Shown here piece after piece: positions 44,053 through 52,896 of a DNA stretch of 64,000 nt. Source of the stretch: Rhodococcus sp. 06-235-1A (lineage in GTDB: Bacteria; Actinomycetota; Actinomycetes; Mycobacteriales; Mycobacteriaceae); contig NZ_NOYI01000027.1 in NCBI RefSeq assembly GCF_002258785.1, forward strand, positions 541,644 to 605,643, read 5' to 3'. The notes below the pieces were generated by a model. It saw only the letters and a list, made by a program, of their open reading frames with translations. It made no database searches and was not told the origin of the DNA. Each line of letters opens with the position of its first letter. The first letter of the stretch is position 1. Made by a program: the position numbers and the translations under genes.

Positions 44053-45861
44053 TTGCGTAACGTGCTGATGCCGGTGGTCCTGGCCTCCGCCATTGCTCTG
44101 GTACTCACTGCGTGCACCGCGGATCCGCCCCCGCCGATCGAGAGCGTCGAGACACCGGTCACCACGACGACCGTCCCGTCCAAGACCGGTGACCCTGTCG
44201 TGGTGGCGATCGACGACGTGGGCATCGGCTTCAACCCGCACCTGTTGGCGGACCAGTCGCCTGCCACCGCCGCGGTGAGTTCACTGGTGTTGCCCAGCCC
44301 GTTCCGCCCCACCCGGAACCCCGACACCGGCGCGACGACGTGGGAGCCGGACCTGTCGCTGTTGATTTCAGCCGAAGTGACGTCGCAGTCTCCGTTCACC
44401 ATCCGGTACCAGCTGCGCACCGAGGCCCAGTGGTCCGACAGCGCACCGATCGCGGCCGAGGACTTCCGCTACCTGTGGCAGCAGATGATCACCCAGCCGG
44501 GCGTCGTCGATCCGGCCGGCTACGCACTGATCAGCGACGTCGCGTCCTCGGGCGGTGGCAAAACGGTCGATGTGACACTCGAATCGCCGTACCCGGCGTG
44601 GCAGCGCCTGTTCTCCGATCTGGTGCCCTCGCACCTGCTCAAGGACTCACCCGGCGGCTTCCAAGGTGGCCTCACCGACAACGTGCCTGTCTCCGGCTCC
44701 CGGTTCAACATCAAGACCGTCGATCAGGGTCGTGACGAGATTCTGCTCGAGCGCAACGATCGATTCTGGGACCAGCCCGCATCACCCGACCAGGTCCTCG
44801 TTCGTCGAGGTGGTACCCCTGCTCAGTTGGCCGATTCTCTGCGGTCCAGCGATGCGCAGATCGCTCAGGTTCGTGGCGGCTCGGCACTGCGCGCCCAACT
44901 CTCGGCCATTCCCGGTGTGCGCACCGATACCATCAGACAATCCCGGGTGCTGTCGATGACTGTGAACGGACGAGCCCCGAACATGTCGAATGCTGTTGTC
45001 AGGCAAGGGATTTTCGGTCTACTCGATCCGAATCTACTGGCCACCGTCGGGGCCGGTGGCGGCGCGACGGATCGCCGAGCAGCCGCGCAGCTGCTCTCAC
45101 CCTCCGACCCCGGATACACCGCAACGTCTCCCGCCCCCATCGGCAGGACCGCCGCCCTCGATCTGCTCGGTCGGGCCGGCTACGTTCCGACACCCGACGC
45201 GATGGTGACGTCGACGCCGAGCGCGACCGCACCGACCACGGCAGCCCCGCCGACCACCGCCGACCCGTCGAGCGCAGCTGTGACCACGAGTCCTCCGGTA
45301 CCGAGCGTCACTCGCCTTGCGGACGCAACCGGCACCGCACTGCGGTTCGTGATCGGCGCCGTCGAGAACGACGACATCGCGCTCGCTGTCGCCGGAACTG
45401 CCGCAGACGAACTGATCGGTGCAGGCGTCGACGCGACCGTCACTCCACTGCCTGCCGACGAGCTGTATTCGACGGCGTTGACCGACGGCACCGTCGACGC
45501 AGTGGTCGGTTGGAACAGCGCGGGAGTGGACCCTGCGACAGTGCTGGCCTCCCGATTCGGCTGTGTCCCAGAGGCAGTCGCAGGCAGTGGAGACCGGGTG
45601 GAGATCCCGCGGAATCTGTCGGGCCTGTGCGTTCCCGAACTTCAACCGACGATCGACAGGGCTCTGGCGAGCGGTCTCGATCCATCCACGGCCACCGACG
45701 ATGTCGAGCCCAAGCTGTGGGCGCTGGCGTCGACGCTGCCGATCATGCAGGACTCGTCCGTGGTTGCTGCGGTTCCCGGCATCACCGGTGTCTCCTTGAC
45801 CGGACCGGTCGAGGTCGGGATCTTCGCCGATGCGGTGCAGTGGATGCGGACGCCTCGATGA
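44053..45861 (+). CDS. lpqW: LpqW-like lipoprotein, ABC-type family 5 substrate-binding protein
   Basis: About 602 residues. The TTG at 44053 follows AGGAG at 7 bases and gives a lipoprotein signal, VVLASAIALVLTACTA, with lipobox Cys. The body is an SBP_bac_5 domain (SGSRFNIKTVDQGRDEILLERN, WDQPASPDQVLVRRGG). In mycobacteria LpqW directs PIM intermediates towards lipomannan and functionally interacts with PimE, which is also encoded here (39763). A Thr/Pro/Ala-rich linker (~45210-45315) splits the C-terminal lobe. It overlaps mshB by 4 bases. Confidence 0.88.
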   Translation: MRNVLMPVVLASAIALVLTACTADPPPPIESVETPVTTTTVPSKTGDPVVVAIDDVGIGFNPHLLADQSPATAAVSSLVLPSPFRPTRNPDTGATTWEPDLSLLISAEVTSQSPFTIRYQLRTEAQWSDSAPIAAEDFRYLWQQMITQPGVVDPAGYALISDVASSGGGKTVDVTLESPYPAWQRLFSDLVPSHLLKDSPGGFQGGLTDNVPVSGSRFNIKTVDQGRDEILLERNDRFWDQPASPDQVLVRRGGTPAQLADSLRSSDAQIAQVRGGSALRAQLSAIPGVRTDTIRQSRVLSMTVNGRAPNMSNAVVRQGIFGLLDPNLLATVGAGGGATDRRAAAQLLSPSDPGYTATSPAPIGRTAALDLLGRAGYVPTPDAMVTSTPSATAPTTAAPPTTADPSSAAVTTSPPVPSVTRLADATGTALRFVIGAVENDDIALAVAGTAADELIGAGVDATVTPLPADELYSTALTDGTVDAVVGWNSAGVDPATVLASRFGCVPEAVAGSGDRVEIPRNLSGLCVPELQPTIDRALASGLDPSTATDDVEPKLWALASTLPIMQDSSVVAAVPGITGVSLTGPVEVGIFADAVQWMRTPR

Positions 45862-46835
45862 CCGATAGCAGCGGAGGCACCGCGACGAACCACGAAGTGA
45901 GCCGAGGATCGATGACAGGGCAGGCGATGACCGAACAGGCGATGACGGAGCCACAGCGGTTGCTCCTGGTACACGCGCATCCCGACGACGAGACCATCAC
46001 CACCGGCGGCACCATCGCCCACTACGTTCGCGCCGGGGTCGAGGTCACGGTACTCACCTGCTCGCTCGGCGAGGAGGGCGAAGTGATCGGCGAGACGTGG
46101 GCCGATCTGGTGGTCGATCGTGCAGATCAACTCGGCGGCTACCGGATTCTGGAATTGCATCGCGCGCTCGCGGCACTGGGCTGCAACCCACCGCGTTTTC
46201 TCGGTGGTGCCGGCCGCTGGCGAGACTCGGGGATGGCCGGGACGTCGGCTGCCCGCAAGCCGCGCGCGTTCGTCAACGCGGACCGCGACGAGGCTCTCGG
46301 AGCACTCGTGGCGGTGATGCGTGAGCTTCGGCCGCAGGTCGTCGTCGGATACGACCCCGAGGGCGGGTACGGACACCCCGATCACCAGCAGGTGCACTCT
46401 TTGGTGACCGAGGCCGTCGAGGTCTGCGGAACGGATGCCTACCCCGATGCCGGAGCTCCGTGGGAGGTGTCGAAGTTCTACTGGACCGTCACCGGCCACG
46501 ACCAGTTGCAGTCGGCTCTTGCTGCGATCGGCGACCTTCCGGCCGGATGGCGACTGCCCGTCGACGGTGAGCTACCCAGCGTTCCCGAGAACACGATCAC
46601 CACCAGCATCGACATCCGCGGTGTTCTCGACGCCAAGCGCGACGCCCTGCGCGCACACGCCACTCAGGTGACCGTTGCGCCTTCTGGTCGCGAGTACGCA
46701 TTGTCCAACGACATCGCCCAGCCGATTCTGCTCGACGAGCAGTACGTGCTCGTGCGAGGCGAACTCGACGCCGATGAGACGGGCAGGGAGAACGACCTCT
46801 TCGCAGGCGTACTAGGCTGTGCTGTGCATCACTGA
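45858..46835 (+). CDS. mshB: Mycothiol biosynthesis deacetylase MshB
   Basis: About 325 residues, a PIG-L/LmbE-type zinc deacetylase with HAHPDDETITTGG and GYGHPDHQQVH as metal ligands. It removes acetyl from GlcNAc-inositol in mycothiol synthesis. The start ATG overlaps the lpqW stop (ATGA). About 27 residues before the conserved core are Ser/Thr-rich, and a later ATG (MTEPQRLLLVHAH) could be the real start. It corresponds to Rv1170. Confidence 0.95.
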   Translation: MTDSSGGTATNHEVSRGSMTGQAMTEQAMTEPQRLLLVHAHPDDETITTGGTIAHYVRAGVEVTVLTCSLGEEGEVIGETWADLVVDRADQLGGYRILELHRALAALGCNPPRFLGGAGRWRDSGMAGTSAARKPRAFVNADRDEALGALVAVMRELRPQVVVGYDPEGGYGHPDHQQVHSLVTEAVEVCGTDAYPDAGAPWEVSKFYWTVTGHDQLQSALAAIGDLPAGWRLPVDGELPSVPENTITTSIDIRGVLDAKRDALRAHATQVTVAPSGREYALSNDIAQPILLDEQYVLVRGELDADETGRENDLFAGVLGCAVHH

Positions 46836-46879
46836 ACAGGTCGCAGCACCGATCTCACCACACAGGGGCGGAAACACAT

Positions 46880-47038
46880 ATGTACAACTGGGTAGTGCAG
46901 GACGCCATCGTCGCGTTCGTCGATTCTCTCAAGCCACAGTTCGGCGCACAGGCAGATCTGTACCAGTACGTTCTGGGTCAGATCGCCATGGGTGCGAGCA
47001 ACTTGCTCACCTCGCTGGGATACCCGCCGGTTTCCTGA
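46880..47038 (+). CDS. Predicted small protein of 52 residues, unknown function
   Basis: ATG at 46880, stop TGA at 47036. The sequence begins MYNWVVQDAIVAFVDSLKPQ and ends SNLLTSLGYPPVS; it is helical and amphipathic-looking with few charges. Roughly four fifths of third codon positions are G or C, as in real genes here. GGGGCGG lies upstream of the ATG. It sits between mshB and the Rv1171-like gene. It resembles no protein I can name, so it is either a small protein or a chance frame. Confidence 0.45.
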   Translation: MYNWVVQDAIVAFVDSLKPQFGAQADLYQYVLGQIAMGASNLLTSLGYPPVS

Positions 47039-47103
47039 GTGCCGATGCCCGGTTTTTGAATGCGATGCACTGAAACAACACGGGTCAAGGCAGTATTGGG
47101 CGC

Positions 47104-47556
47104 ATGATCTCGAAGGCCGCATCCAATACTGTCGCCCTGGTGTCCTGGGCGACGGTCGCTGTGCTGGTGTTCGACGGCTTTCTCTCCGGAATCCTGTCGG
47201 TCTTCTTTCTCCCGACCTACCTCGGTTCGGTGCAATTTCCGATCAGTGCGGTACTCGGCGGCATCGCCAACGTCGCGTTGATTCTGGCCGCGCGCAAGGT
47301 CGCCGAGCGGCCGCTCTGGGTGGCGTCGCCCCTGATCGGATGGTTCGCCGCTGTCGTACTGTGCATGCTCGGCGGCCCTGGCGGCGATGTCCTCCTGCTT
47401 GCCGATTGGCGCACCATGCTGCTGATCATCGCCGGGGCAGGCCCCGCCGGAATATTGCTGTTCATGTTCCGGATGAAGGCGATCACAGCAAGCGTGCATG
47501 TCGACCCGCATCCCGCAGCACGTCCTCGATCATCGTCGGAGTCAACAGTCCGGTGA
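47104..47556 (+). CDS. Conserved membrane protein (Rv1171-like)
   Basis: 150 residues with four hydrophobic segments (VALVSWATVAVLVFDGFL, SAVLGGIANVALILAA, SPLIGWFAAVVLCMLGG, MLLIIAGAGPAGILLFMF) and a His/Pro-rich tail. In M. tuberculosis a conserved membrane gene (Rv1171) follows mshB in the same place. Role unknown; context suggests an envelope or redox link. The 3' end overlaps the convergent udgB gene by 74 bases, so the last ~25 residues are read from sequence shared with that gene. Confidence 0.78.
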   Translation: MISKAASNTVALVSWATVAVLVFDGFLSGILSVFFLPTYLGSVQFPISAVLGGIANVALILAARKVAERPLWVASPLIGWFAAVVLCMLGGPGGDVLLLADWRTMLLIIAGAGPAGILLFMFRMKAITASVHVDPHPAARPRSSSESTVR

Positions 47557-48178
47557 ATGTGTTTCGCTGGCTCACGTGATAGCTGGCGAACACGGTGATC
47601 GATCCCAGGTCGAGCTGAGCGCCGTGACCGAACTTCGGTGCAGGCCTTGGTATCTCCCATCTGTTCGCGGCCAGTGTGGGCAACAGGGACTGCCAGCCGA
47701 AGGCTCCGAGAACGAGGATGGACTTCAGAGTCGGACGCAGTAACCGCAATTCGTCGTCGAGCCAGGGTCTGCAGGTGTTCCGTTCGGCGGGGGTCGGCTT
47801 GTTCTGCGGCGGAGCGCAGTGCACCGGAGCGGCGATGCGGACCCCGTTGAGCGTCAATCCGTCTCCGATGTGGGTGGCGACGGGTTGGCTCGCCAGCCCG
47901 ACGGCATGCATCGCGCGATAGAGAACGTCACCGCTTCGATCGCCGGTGAACATCCGCCCGGTGCGGTTCGCGCCGTGTGCGGCCGGTGCCAGCCCGACGA
48001 TCAGCATTGCCGCATCTGCGGGTCCGAAACTGGGAACTGCCTTGCCCCAATATGTTTCGTTGGCGAATGCGGCTCGCTTCTCGACGGCAACCTGCTCGCG
48101 CCACTGCACCAAGCGCGGGCAGGCGCGACATTCCGACACCGCGATGTCGAGTTGCTCGATGCTCTGCGGCCGCGTCAT
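47483..48178 (-). CDS. udgB: Uracil-DNA glycosylase, family 5 (UdgB)
   Basis: 231 residues. Four Cys for a 4Fe-4S cluster are present (CRACPRLVQWR, then HCAPPQNKPTPAERNTC), with active-site blocks GLAPAAHGANRTGRMFTGD and a C-terminal SYHVSQRNTFTGLLT. UdgB removes uracil, hypoxanthine and other damaged bases. Its ATG at 48178 lies 1 base after the stop of the PH-domain gene, so it is the last gene of a three-gene operon. Confidence 0.95.
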   Translation of the reverse strand: MTRPQSIEQLDIAVSECRACPRLVQWREQVAVEKRAAFANETYWGKAVPSFGPADAAMLIVGLAPAAHGANRTGRMFTGDRSGDVLYRAMHAVGLASQPVATHIGDGLTLNGVRIAAPVHCAPPQNKPTPAERNTCRPWLDDELRLLRPTLKSILVLGAFGWQSLLPTLAANRWEIPRPAPKFGHGAQLDLGSITVFASYHVSQRNTFTGLLTPTMIEDVLRDAGRHARLL

Positions 48179-48179
48179 G

Positions 48180-49691
48180 TCACGTCCGGTGCAGCCAGAC
48201 GTCTCCGGCTCCCGGGGTGACGGCGTCGATCATGGCCCACGCGTTCTCGATGGGGATGTCGATCACCTCGTAGTGGCCGACGCCTGCCGGAGTTGCCGCC
48301 ACGATGGTGGCCACCCCGGCGCGGCGCTGGAAGAACGTCTGCCGCACCGTCCAGCCGATGATGCCTGCGGCCTCGAGGCTGTGCCGAGTCCTGTCGAGAG
48401 ACCCGTGCTGAGTGATGAGCCAGCCGGGCAGCACCGCGTGGCCGAGACCGCGGTAGCGATCGTGCGCGAGCCCCGAGGCGGCGACGAACAACACCCCGAG
48501 CGCGATCCAGGCGAGGATCGGGATGGGCGCGCCGAAGAATTCCGCGATGCCCAGTCCTGCTCCGAGCACCAGCACAGGCAGCGCGGCGCGCGTGTAGCGG
48601 CGACGTCGCGCGTCTGGCCCGTGCTGCAGGAGGGGACGTTCGGCACCGCCGTGCAGACCGGCGTCGCCGAGCACCGTGGTCATCATGCGCAGAGCCTCGG
48701 CCTGCGGGGCCTGGGGGAGCAGCAGGGACGATTCCTTCTTCTCGGCGCTGACGCCGGTCATGATGGCGTCCAGGCGGGCACCGCCGACCGCGCGCAGTAG
48801 CAGCGGTTGGGACAGGGAGGTGCCGCGCAGTCGCTTGCGATCGAGTGTCGACTGCCGGGTGCGCAGCAAGCCGTGGCTGACGTGCAGGGTGCGACCCTGG
48901 TCGGTGACAGTGAGATTGGCGTAGGTCAACAGGTAGCGGACACACGCGAAGATGCTCGACACGACGAGCAGCGCGAGCAGGGCCACGACGACGAACACTG
49001 CGATTCCGAATTGCTCGGCGGAGTCGATGCTGTTCGAGACCACCGACGACTCGGCCAGCGTCTGCCCCAGTCCGTACTGGAACAGCACGCCCACGGCCGC
49101 GGCTATGGTGACGATGCCGGTGATGGAGAACGGCGCGAACCGCACCCACGAGAACTGCCAGTGTGCGATCTCCACTTCGGGATTCGGTGCCGCGGCGGGG
49201 ATACCGTCGGCTGCCGGGGTCTGGCCCGACACTCGCTGCAGCAGATCGGCACGCAGTGTGGGGACCAGCGAGGTGTCGAGGGCGTTGAGCTCGAAGGCCT
49301 CGCCCTTGCCCGCCTGCTGGCCGGTGCCGATCCGCAGGATCGACAATCCGAGCACCCGGTGCAGCACGTTCGCTTCCACGTCGACCGAACGAATCCTGTT
49401 GCGCGGGATGGACAGAACCTTCTTCTGCAGCACTCCGGTGCGCAGTTGCACATGTACCGGGCCGATCCGGTAGCTGGTGGTGAACCAGCGCAGTATCGCG
49501 AACACCACCACGACCGCGAGGATGCCCAGGCTCCAATAGTGATTACCGCTCTGGCTGCCGACGAAGAAGGAGATCAGCAGCACCGGCAGAATCCTGATGC
49601 CCTCGTTCACCGGGTGCACCAACAACATTCGCTTGTCCAAGCGTAGCCACGGCTGGTCTTCCTCGACGGCGAGGAGCTCCTGATCTGTCAT
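48180..49691 (-). CDS. Bacterial PH-domain (YdbT/bPH_2) membrane protein
   Basis: 503 residues: an N-terminal cytoplasmic stretch (RLDKRMLLVHPVNEGIRI), paired helices (LPVLLISFFVGS...ILAVVVVFAILRWF), and three bPH_2 modules with typical strands such as TSYRIGPVHVQLRTGVLQKK and NRIRSVDVEANVLHRVLGL. This is the YdbT layout. Such proteins usually pair with YdbS and act in envelope stress or phospholipid/antimicrobial-peptide resistance. The start ATG (49691) overlaps the previous gene by 4 bases. Confidence 0.88.
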   Translation of the reverse strand: MTDQELLAVEEDQPWLRLDKRMLLVHPVNEGIRILPVLLISFFVGSQSGNHYWSLGILAVVVVFAILRWFTTSYRIGPVHVQLRTGVLQKKVLSIPRNRIRSVDVEANVLHRVLGLSILRIGTGQQAGKGEAFELNALDTSLVPTLRADLLQRVSGQTPAADGIPAAAPNPEVEIAHWQFSWVRFAPFSITGIVTIAAAVGVLFQYGLGQTLAESSVVSNSIDSAEQFGIAVFVVVALLALLVVSSIFACVRYLLTYANLTVTDQGRTLHVSHGLLRTRQSTLDRKRLRGTSLSQPLLLRAVGGARLDAIMTGVSAEKKESSLLLPQAPQAEALRMMTTVLGDAGLHGGAERPLLQHGPDARRRRYTRAALPVLVLGAGLGIAEFFGAPIPILAWIALGVLFVAASGLAHDRYRGLGHAVLPGWLITQHGSLDRTRHSLEAAGIIGWTVRQTFFQRRAGVATIVAATPAGVGHYEVIDIPIENAWAMIDAVTPGAGDVWLHRT

Positions 49692-50167
49692 GTGGCGTCT
49701 CCGACGGTGCGGCCGGCGATATCGGTCAGTCGAGCAACCGTCTTGTTCGCCACATCCTGATCCAACGCGGTGATCTTCACCGCGCCCGCGGACGACGCCG
49801 TCGTGACGGTGACCGTCGCCAAGCCCAGCAGGCGATCGAGCGGTCCGCGTTCGGTATCGACGGTCTGCACCCGCGAGATCGGTGCGATGCGTCGCTCCTG
49901 GCTCAGCCAGCCGGTGCGGGTGTAGACAGCGGTGTCGCTGATCTCCCAGCGATGTACCCGATACCGCCACTGCGGCACGATCGCGATGTGCAGCAGTGCC
50001 AGCACGATCGATGCGACGAGGACGGCGACGTGCGGCCAGGTGGTGCGATTGGAGTCGACGACCGCCCAGACGATCTGGGCGACGAAGACCGGTAGCCACA
50101 GCAGACCGGCACTCAGAGCCCAGAGCAGACGCGCACGTGGAGACGGTTGCCACTGGGGGTCGGTCAT
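49688..50167 (-). CDS. Bacterial PH-domain (YdbS-like) membrane protein
   Basis: About 159 residues with two N-terminal helices (LLWALSAGLLWLPVFVAQIVW, VAVLVASIVLALLHIAIV) and one bPH_2 module (YRVHRWEISDTAVYTRTGWL, ISRVQTVDTERGPLDRLLGL). It is the YdbS-type partner of the larger PH-domain protein, and the pair overlap by 4 bases. The ATG at 50167 was chosen; the frame continues back through the palindromic repeat, where it is not protein-like. It is the first gene of the operon with the larger PH protein and udgB. Confidence 0.88.
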   Translation of the reverse strand: MTDPQWQPSPRARLLWALSAGLLWLPVFVAQIVWAVVDSNRTTWPHVAVLVASIVLALLHIAIVPQWRYRVHRWEISDTAVYTRTGWLSQERRIAPISRVQTVDTERGPLDRLLGLATVTVTTASSAGAVKITALDQDVANKTVARLTDIAGRTVGDAT

Positions 50168-50197
50168 CGTTATCACGGGTACAAACCTAGCCCTCAT

Positions 50198-50247
50198 CCC
50201 TCGTGCGCGTTTTGCGTACTTCCAGCTCCGCAAAACGCGCACGAGGG
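50198..50247. repeat. 50-base palindromic repeat, copy 2
   Basis: The same 19-base arms as copy 1 (CCCTCGTGCGCGTTTTGCG at 50198-50216, complement at 50229-50247) with loop TACTTCCAGCTC. It lies between the divergent PH-domain gene (start 50167) and fbiC (start 50302), inside both promoter regions. The frame of fbiC is open through the repeat, but the protein start is more likely downstream. Confidence 0.9.
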
Positions 50248-50301
50248 CGACAGCCCGACCCGCGGGTGGCACGTGCGTACCAGGAAGCGCATGATCGACT
50301 G

Positions 50302-52842
50302 GTGACTTCTCTACCGGACTCCATACCAGCTCCCTCCGCGATGCGACGAGTGTTGCGCCGTGCCCGCGATGGAGTGTCTCTCAACGTCGACGAAGCCACG
50401 GTGTTGCTGCACGCTCGCGGTGACGATCTGACCGATCTCATGGCGTCGGCGTCCCGGGTCCGTGATGCCGGGCTCGAATCCGCGGGCCGGCCGAAGACGG
50501 TGTCGTACTCCCGCAAGGTGTTCGTTCCCATCACGCGCTTGTGCCGCGACAAGTGCCACTACTGCACGTTCGTCACGGTGCCGGGCAAGCTCAATGCCGC
50601 CGGGCACGGAATGTTCATGGATCCCGACGAGATCATCGACGTCGCTCGCAAGGGCGCCGCGCTCGGATGCAAGGAGGCGCTGTTCACTCTCGGCGACCGA
50701 CCGGAGGAGCGGTGGCCCGAGGCCAAGGCGTGGCTCGATTCCCGTGGCTACGATTCGACCTTGGATTACGTGCGCGCCATGTCGATCCGGGTGCTCGAGG
50801 AGACCGGCCTGCTGCCGCACCTCAACCCGGGAGTGATGTCCTGGCAGGAACTTTCGCGACTCAAGCCGGTCGCCCCGTCGATGGGCATGATGCTCGAGAC
50901 CACCTCGCGTCGGTTGTTCGAGGAGAAGGGGCAGGCGCACTACGGCAGCCCCGACAAGGATCCCGAGGTGCGGCTGCGGACCTTGACCGACGCGGGCCGG
51001 CTGAACATTCCGTTCACCACCGGCATTCTGGTGGGCATCGGCGAGACGTTGCGCGACCGCGCCGAGTCGATCATGGCAATTCGCAAGGTGCACAAGTCTT
51101 TCGGGCACGTCCAGGAAATCATCGTGCAGAACTTCCTGGCCAAGTCCGATACCGCGATGCGGTCGGTGCCCGACGCCGGTCTCGAAGAATTCCTGGCGAC
51201 CATCGCGGTGACACGCATGGTGCTCGGCCCATCGATGCGGATTCAGGCTCCGCCGAATCTGGTCGCACCGGAAGAGACCGCTGCATTGCTGGGCGCAGGC
51301 GTCGACGATTGGGGCGGGGTCTCGCCGCTGACTCCCGATCATGTCAATCCCGAGCGGCCGTGGCCGAATCTCGACACTCTCGCCGAGCTGTCGGCAACGG
51401 CCGGATACCGGTTGGTCGAGCGCACCGCCGCGCAGCCGCAGTACGTTCTCGCCGGTGCTCCCTGGATCGACCCACGGATCTCGGCGCACGTGCGGGCGGT
51501 GGCCGATCCCGAGACCGGAATGGCACGCGAGGGCGTGAACCCGACGGGTCTGCCGTGGCAGGAACCGGACGAGGAGTGGGAGTCCTCGGGCCGAGTGGAT
51601 CTGAACACCGAGATCGACACCCAGGGTCGCAACACCGAGACCCGCTCGGATCTGGCGAATGCGTTCGGCGACTGGGAATCGATCCGCGAGCAGGTGCGTG
51701 ATCTCGCCGGGCTGGAGCGGGTGGACCGTGACCTGGTGTCGGCGCTCACTGCCGCGGAGAAGGACCCGGCGGGGCTTTCCGACGAGCAGTACCTCGCGCT
51801 CGCGACGGCCGAGGGCCCGGGCATGGACGCCGTCGCTGCTCTCGCCGACGATCTGCGCAAACAGGTCAACGGAGACACCGTCACCTACGTGGTGAACCGG
51901 AACATCAACTTCACCAACATCTGCTACACCGGATGCCGATTCTGTGCGTTCGCTCAGCGCAAGGGCGACGCCGATGCGTTCACGCTGTCCACCACCGAGG
52001 TGGCCGATCGGGCGTGGGAAGCGCACGTGGTCGGAGCCACCGAGGTGTGCATGCAGGGCGGAATCGACCCCGAACTGCCGGTGACGGGATACGCCGATCT
52101 GGTGCGGGCGGTCAAGGCCAAGGTGCCGTCGATGCACGTGCATGCGTTCTCGCCGATGGAGATCGTCAACGGGGCCTCGCGCGGTGGCCAGTCGATTCGC
52201 GAGTGGCTGACCGAGCTGCGGGCCGCCGGCCTGGACTCGATTCCGGGTACCGCCGCGGAGATCCTCGACGACGAGGTCCGGTGGGTGCTCACCAAGGGCA
52301 AGCTGCCCGCTGCCGAGTGGATCGAAGTGATCACCACCGCCCACGAGGTGGGGCTGCGGTCGAGTTCGACGATGATGTACGGGCACGTGGACAATCCGTC
52401 GCACTGGGTGGGGCACCTGAACGTGCTGAAGAAGATCCAGGACAAGACCGGCGGGTTCACCGAGTTCGTGCCGCTGCCGTTCGTGCACCAGTCCTCGCCG
52501 CTGTACCTGGCCGGTGCGTCGCGGCCCGGTCCGACCAACCGGGACAACCGCGCAGTGCATGCTCTGGGCAGGATCATGCTGCACGGCCGAATCGACAACA
52601 TTCAGACCTCATGGGTGAAATTGGGAATCACGGGTACACAGGCGATGCTGAACGGAGGCGCGAACGATCTGGGCGGGACCCTGATGGAAGAGACGATCTC
52701 GCGGATGGCGGGTTCGCAGAACGGTTCGGAGAAGACCGTTGCGGAACTGCACGAGATCGCCGACGGCATCGGACGACCGGTTCGTCAGCGCACCACCACG
52801 TACGGCCCGGCACCGGCGGTGTCGGTCGCCGGCCTGATATGA
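50302..52842 (+). CDS. fbiC: FO synthase FbiC (bifunctional CofG/CofH radical SAM enzyme)
   Basis: 846 residues with two radical-SAM halves, each with a CxxxCxxC cluster: CRDKCHYC near residue ~80 and CYTGCRFC near residue ~540. It makes 7,8-didemethyl-8-hydroxy-5-deazariboflavin (FO), the chromophore of F420, from tyrosine and a flavin precursor. The sequence follows mycobacterial FbiC closely (MSWQELSRLKPVAPSMGMML, GRNTETRSDLANAFGDWESI). The GTG at 50302 aligns with the mycobacterial N-terminus; AGGAAG is 15 bases upstream, so the start signal is weak. Confidence 0.97.
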   Translation: MTSLPDSIPAPSAMRRVLRRARDGVSLNVDEATVLLHARGDDLTDLMASASRVRDAGLESAGRPKTVSYSRKVFVPITRLCRDKCHYCTFVTVPGKLNAAGHGMFMDPDEIIDVARKGAALGCKEALFTLGDRPEERWPEAKAWLDSRGYDSTLDYVRAMSIRVLEETGLLPHLNPGVMSWQELSRLKPVAPSMGMMLETTSRRLFEEKGQAHYGSPDKDPEVRLRTLTDAGRLNIPFTTGILVGIGETLRDRAESIMAIRKVHKSFGHVQEIIVQNFLAKSDTAMRSVPDAGLEEFLATIAVTRMVLGPSMRIQAPPNLVAPEETAALLGAGVDDWGGVSPLTPDHVNPERPWPNLDTLAELSATAGYRLVERTAAQPQYVLAGAPWIDPRISAHVRAVADPETGMAREGVNPTGLPWQEPDEEWESSGRVDLNTEIDTQGRNTETRSDLANAFGDWESIREQVRDLAGLERVDRDLVSALTAAEKDPAGLSDEQYLALATAEGPGMDAVAALADDLRKQVNGDTVTYVVNRNINFTNICYTGCRFCAFAQRKGDADAFTLSTTEVADRAWEAHVVGATEVCMQGGIDPELPVTGYADLVRAVKAKVPSMHVHAFSPMEIVNGASRGGQSIREWLTELRAAGLDSIPGTAAEILDDEVRWVLTKGKLPAAEWIEVITTAHEVGLRSSSTMMYGHVDNPSHWVGHLNVLKKIQDKTGGFTEFVPLPFVHQSSPLYLAGASRPGPTNRDNRAVHALGRIMLHGRIDNIQTSWVKLGITGTQAMLNGGANDLGGTLMEETISRMAGSQNGSEKTVAELHEIADGIGRPVRQRTTTYGPAPAVSVAGLI

Positions 52843-52861
52843 CCCTGAGTCCTGGCTTTCC

Positions 52862-52893
52862 GAAATGGAGCTTGTCTGAAATGGAGCTTGTCT
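52862..52893 (+). repeat. Tandem duplication of 16 bases containing a start signal
   Basis: GAAATGGAGCTTGTCT occurs twice without a spacer, just before the ATG of the next gene. Each copy contains ATG-GAG-CTT-GTC-TGA, a five-codon frame encoding MELV-stop. The second copy also supplies the GGAG used by the gene at 52897. Confidence 0.9.
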
Positions 52894-52896
52894 GAC

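Noticed and set aside
41931..44420. Long open frame of more than 800 codons antisense to typA
   Set aside because: High GC third positions of typA create open antisense frames; the product is Val/Gly/Asp/Arg-rich without any domain, and typA is unambiguous.
50311..52584. Long open frame antisense to fbiC
   Set aside because: Same codon-bias artefact; fbiC matches its family along its full length.
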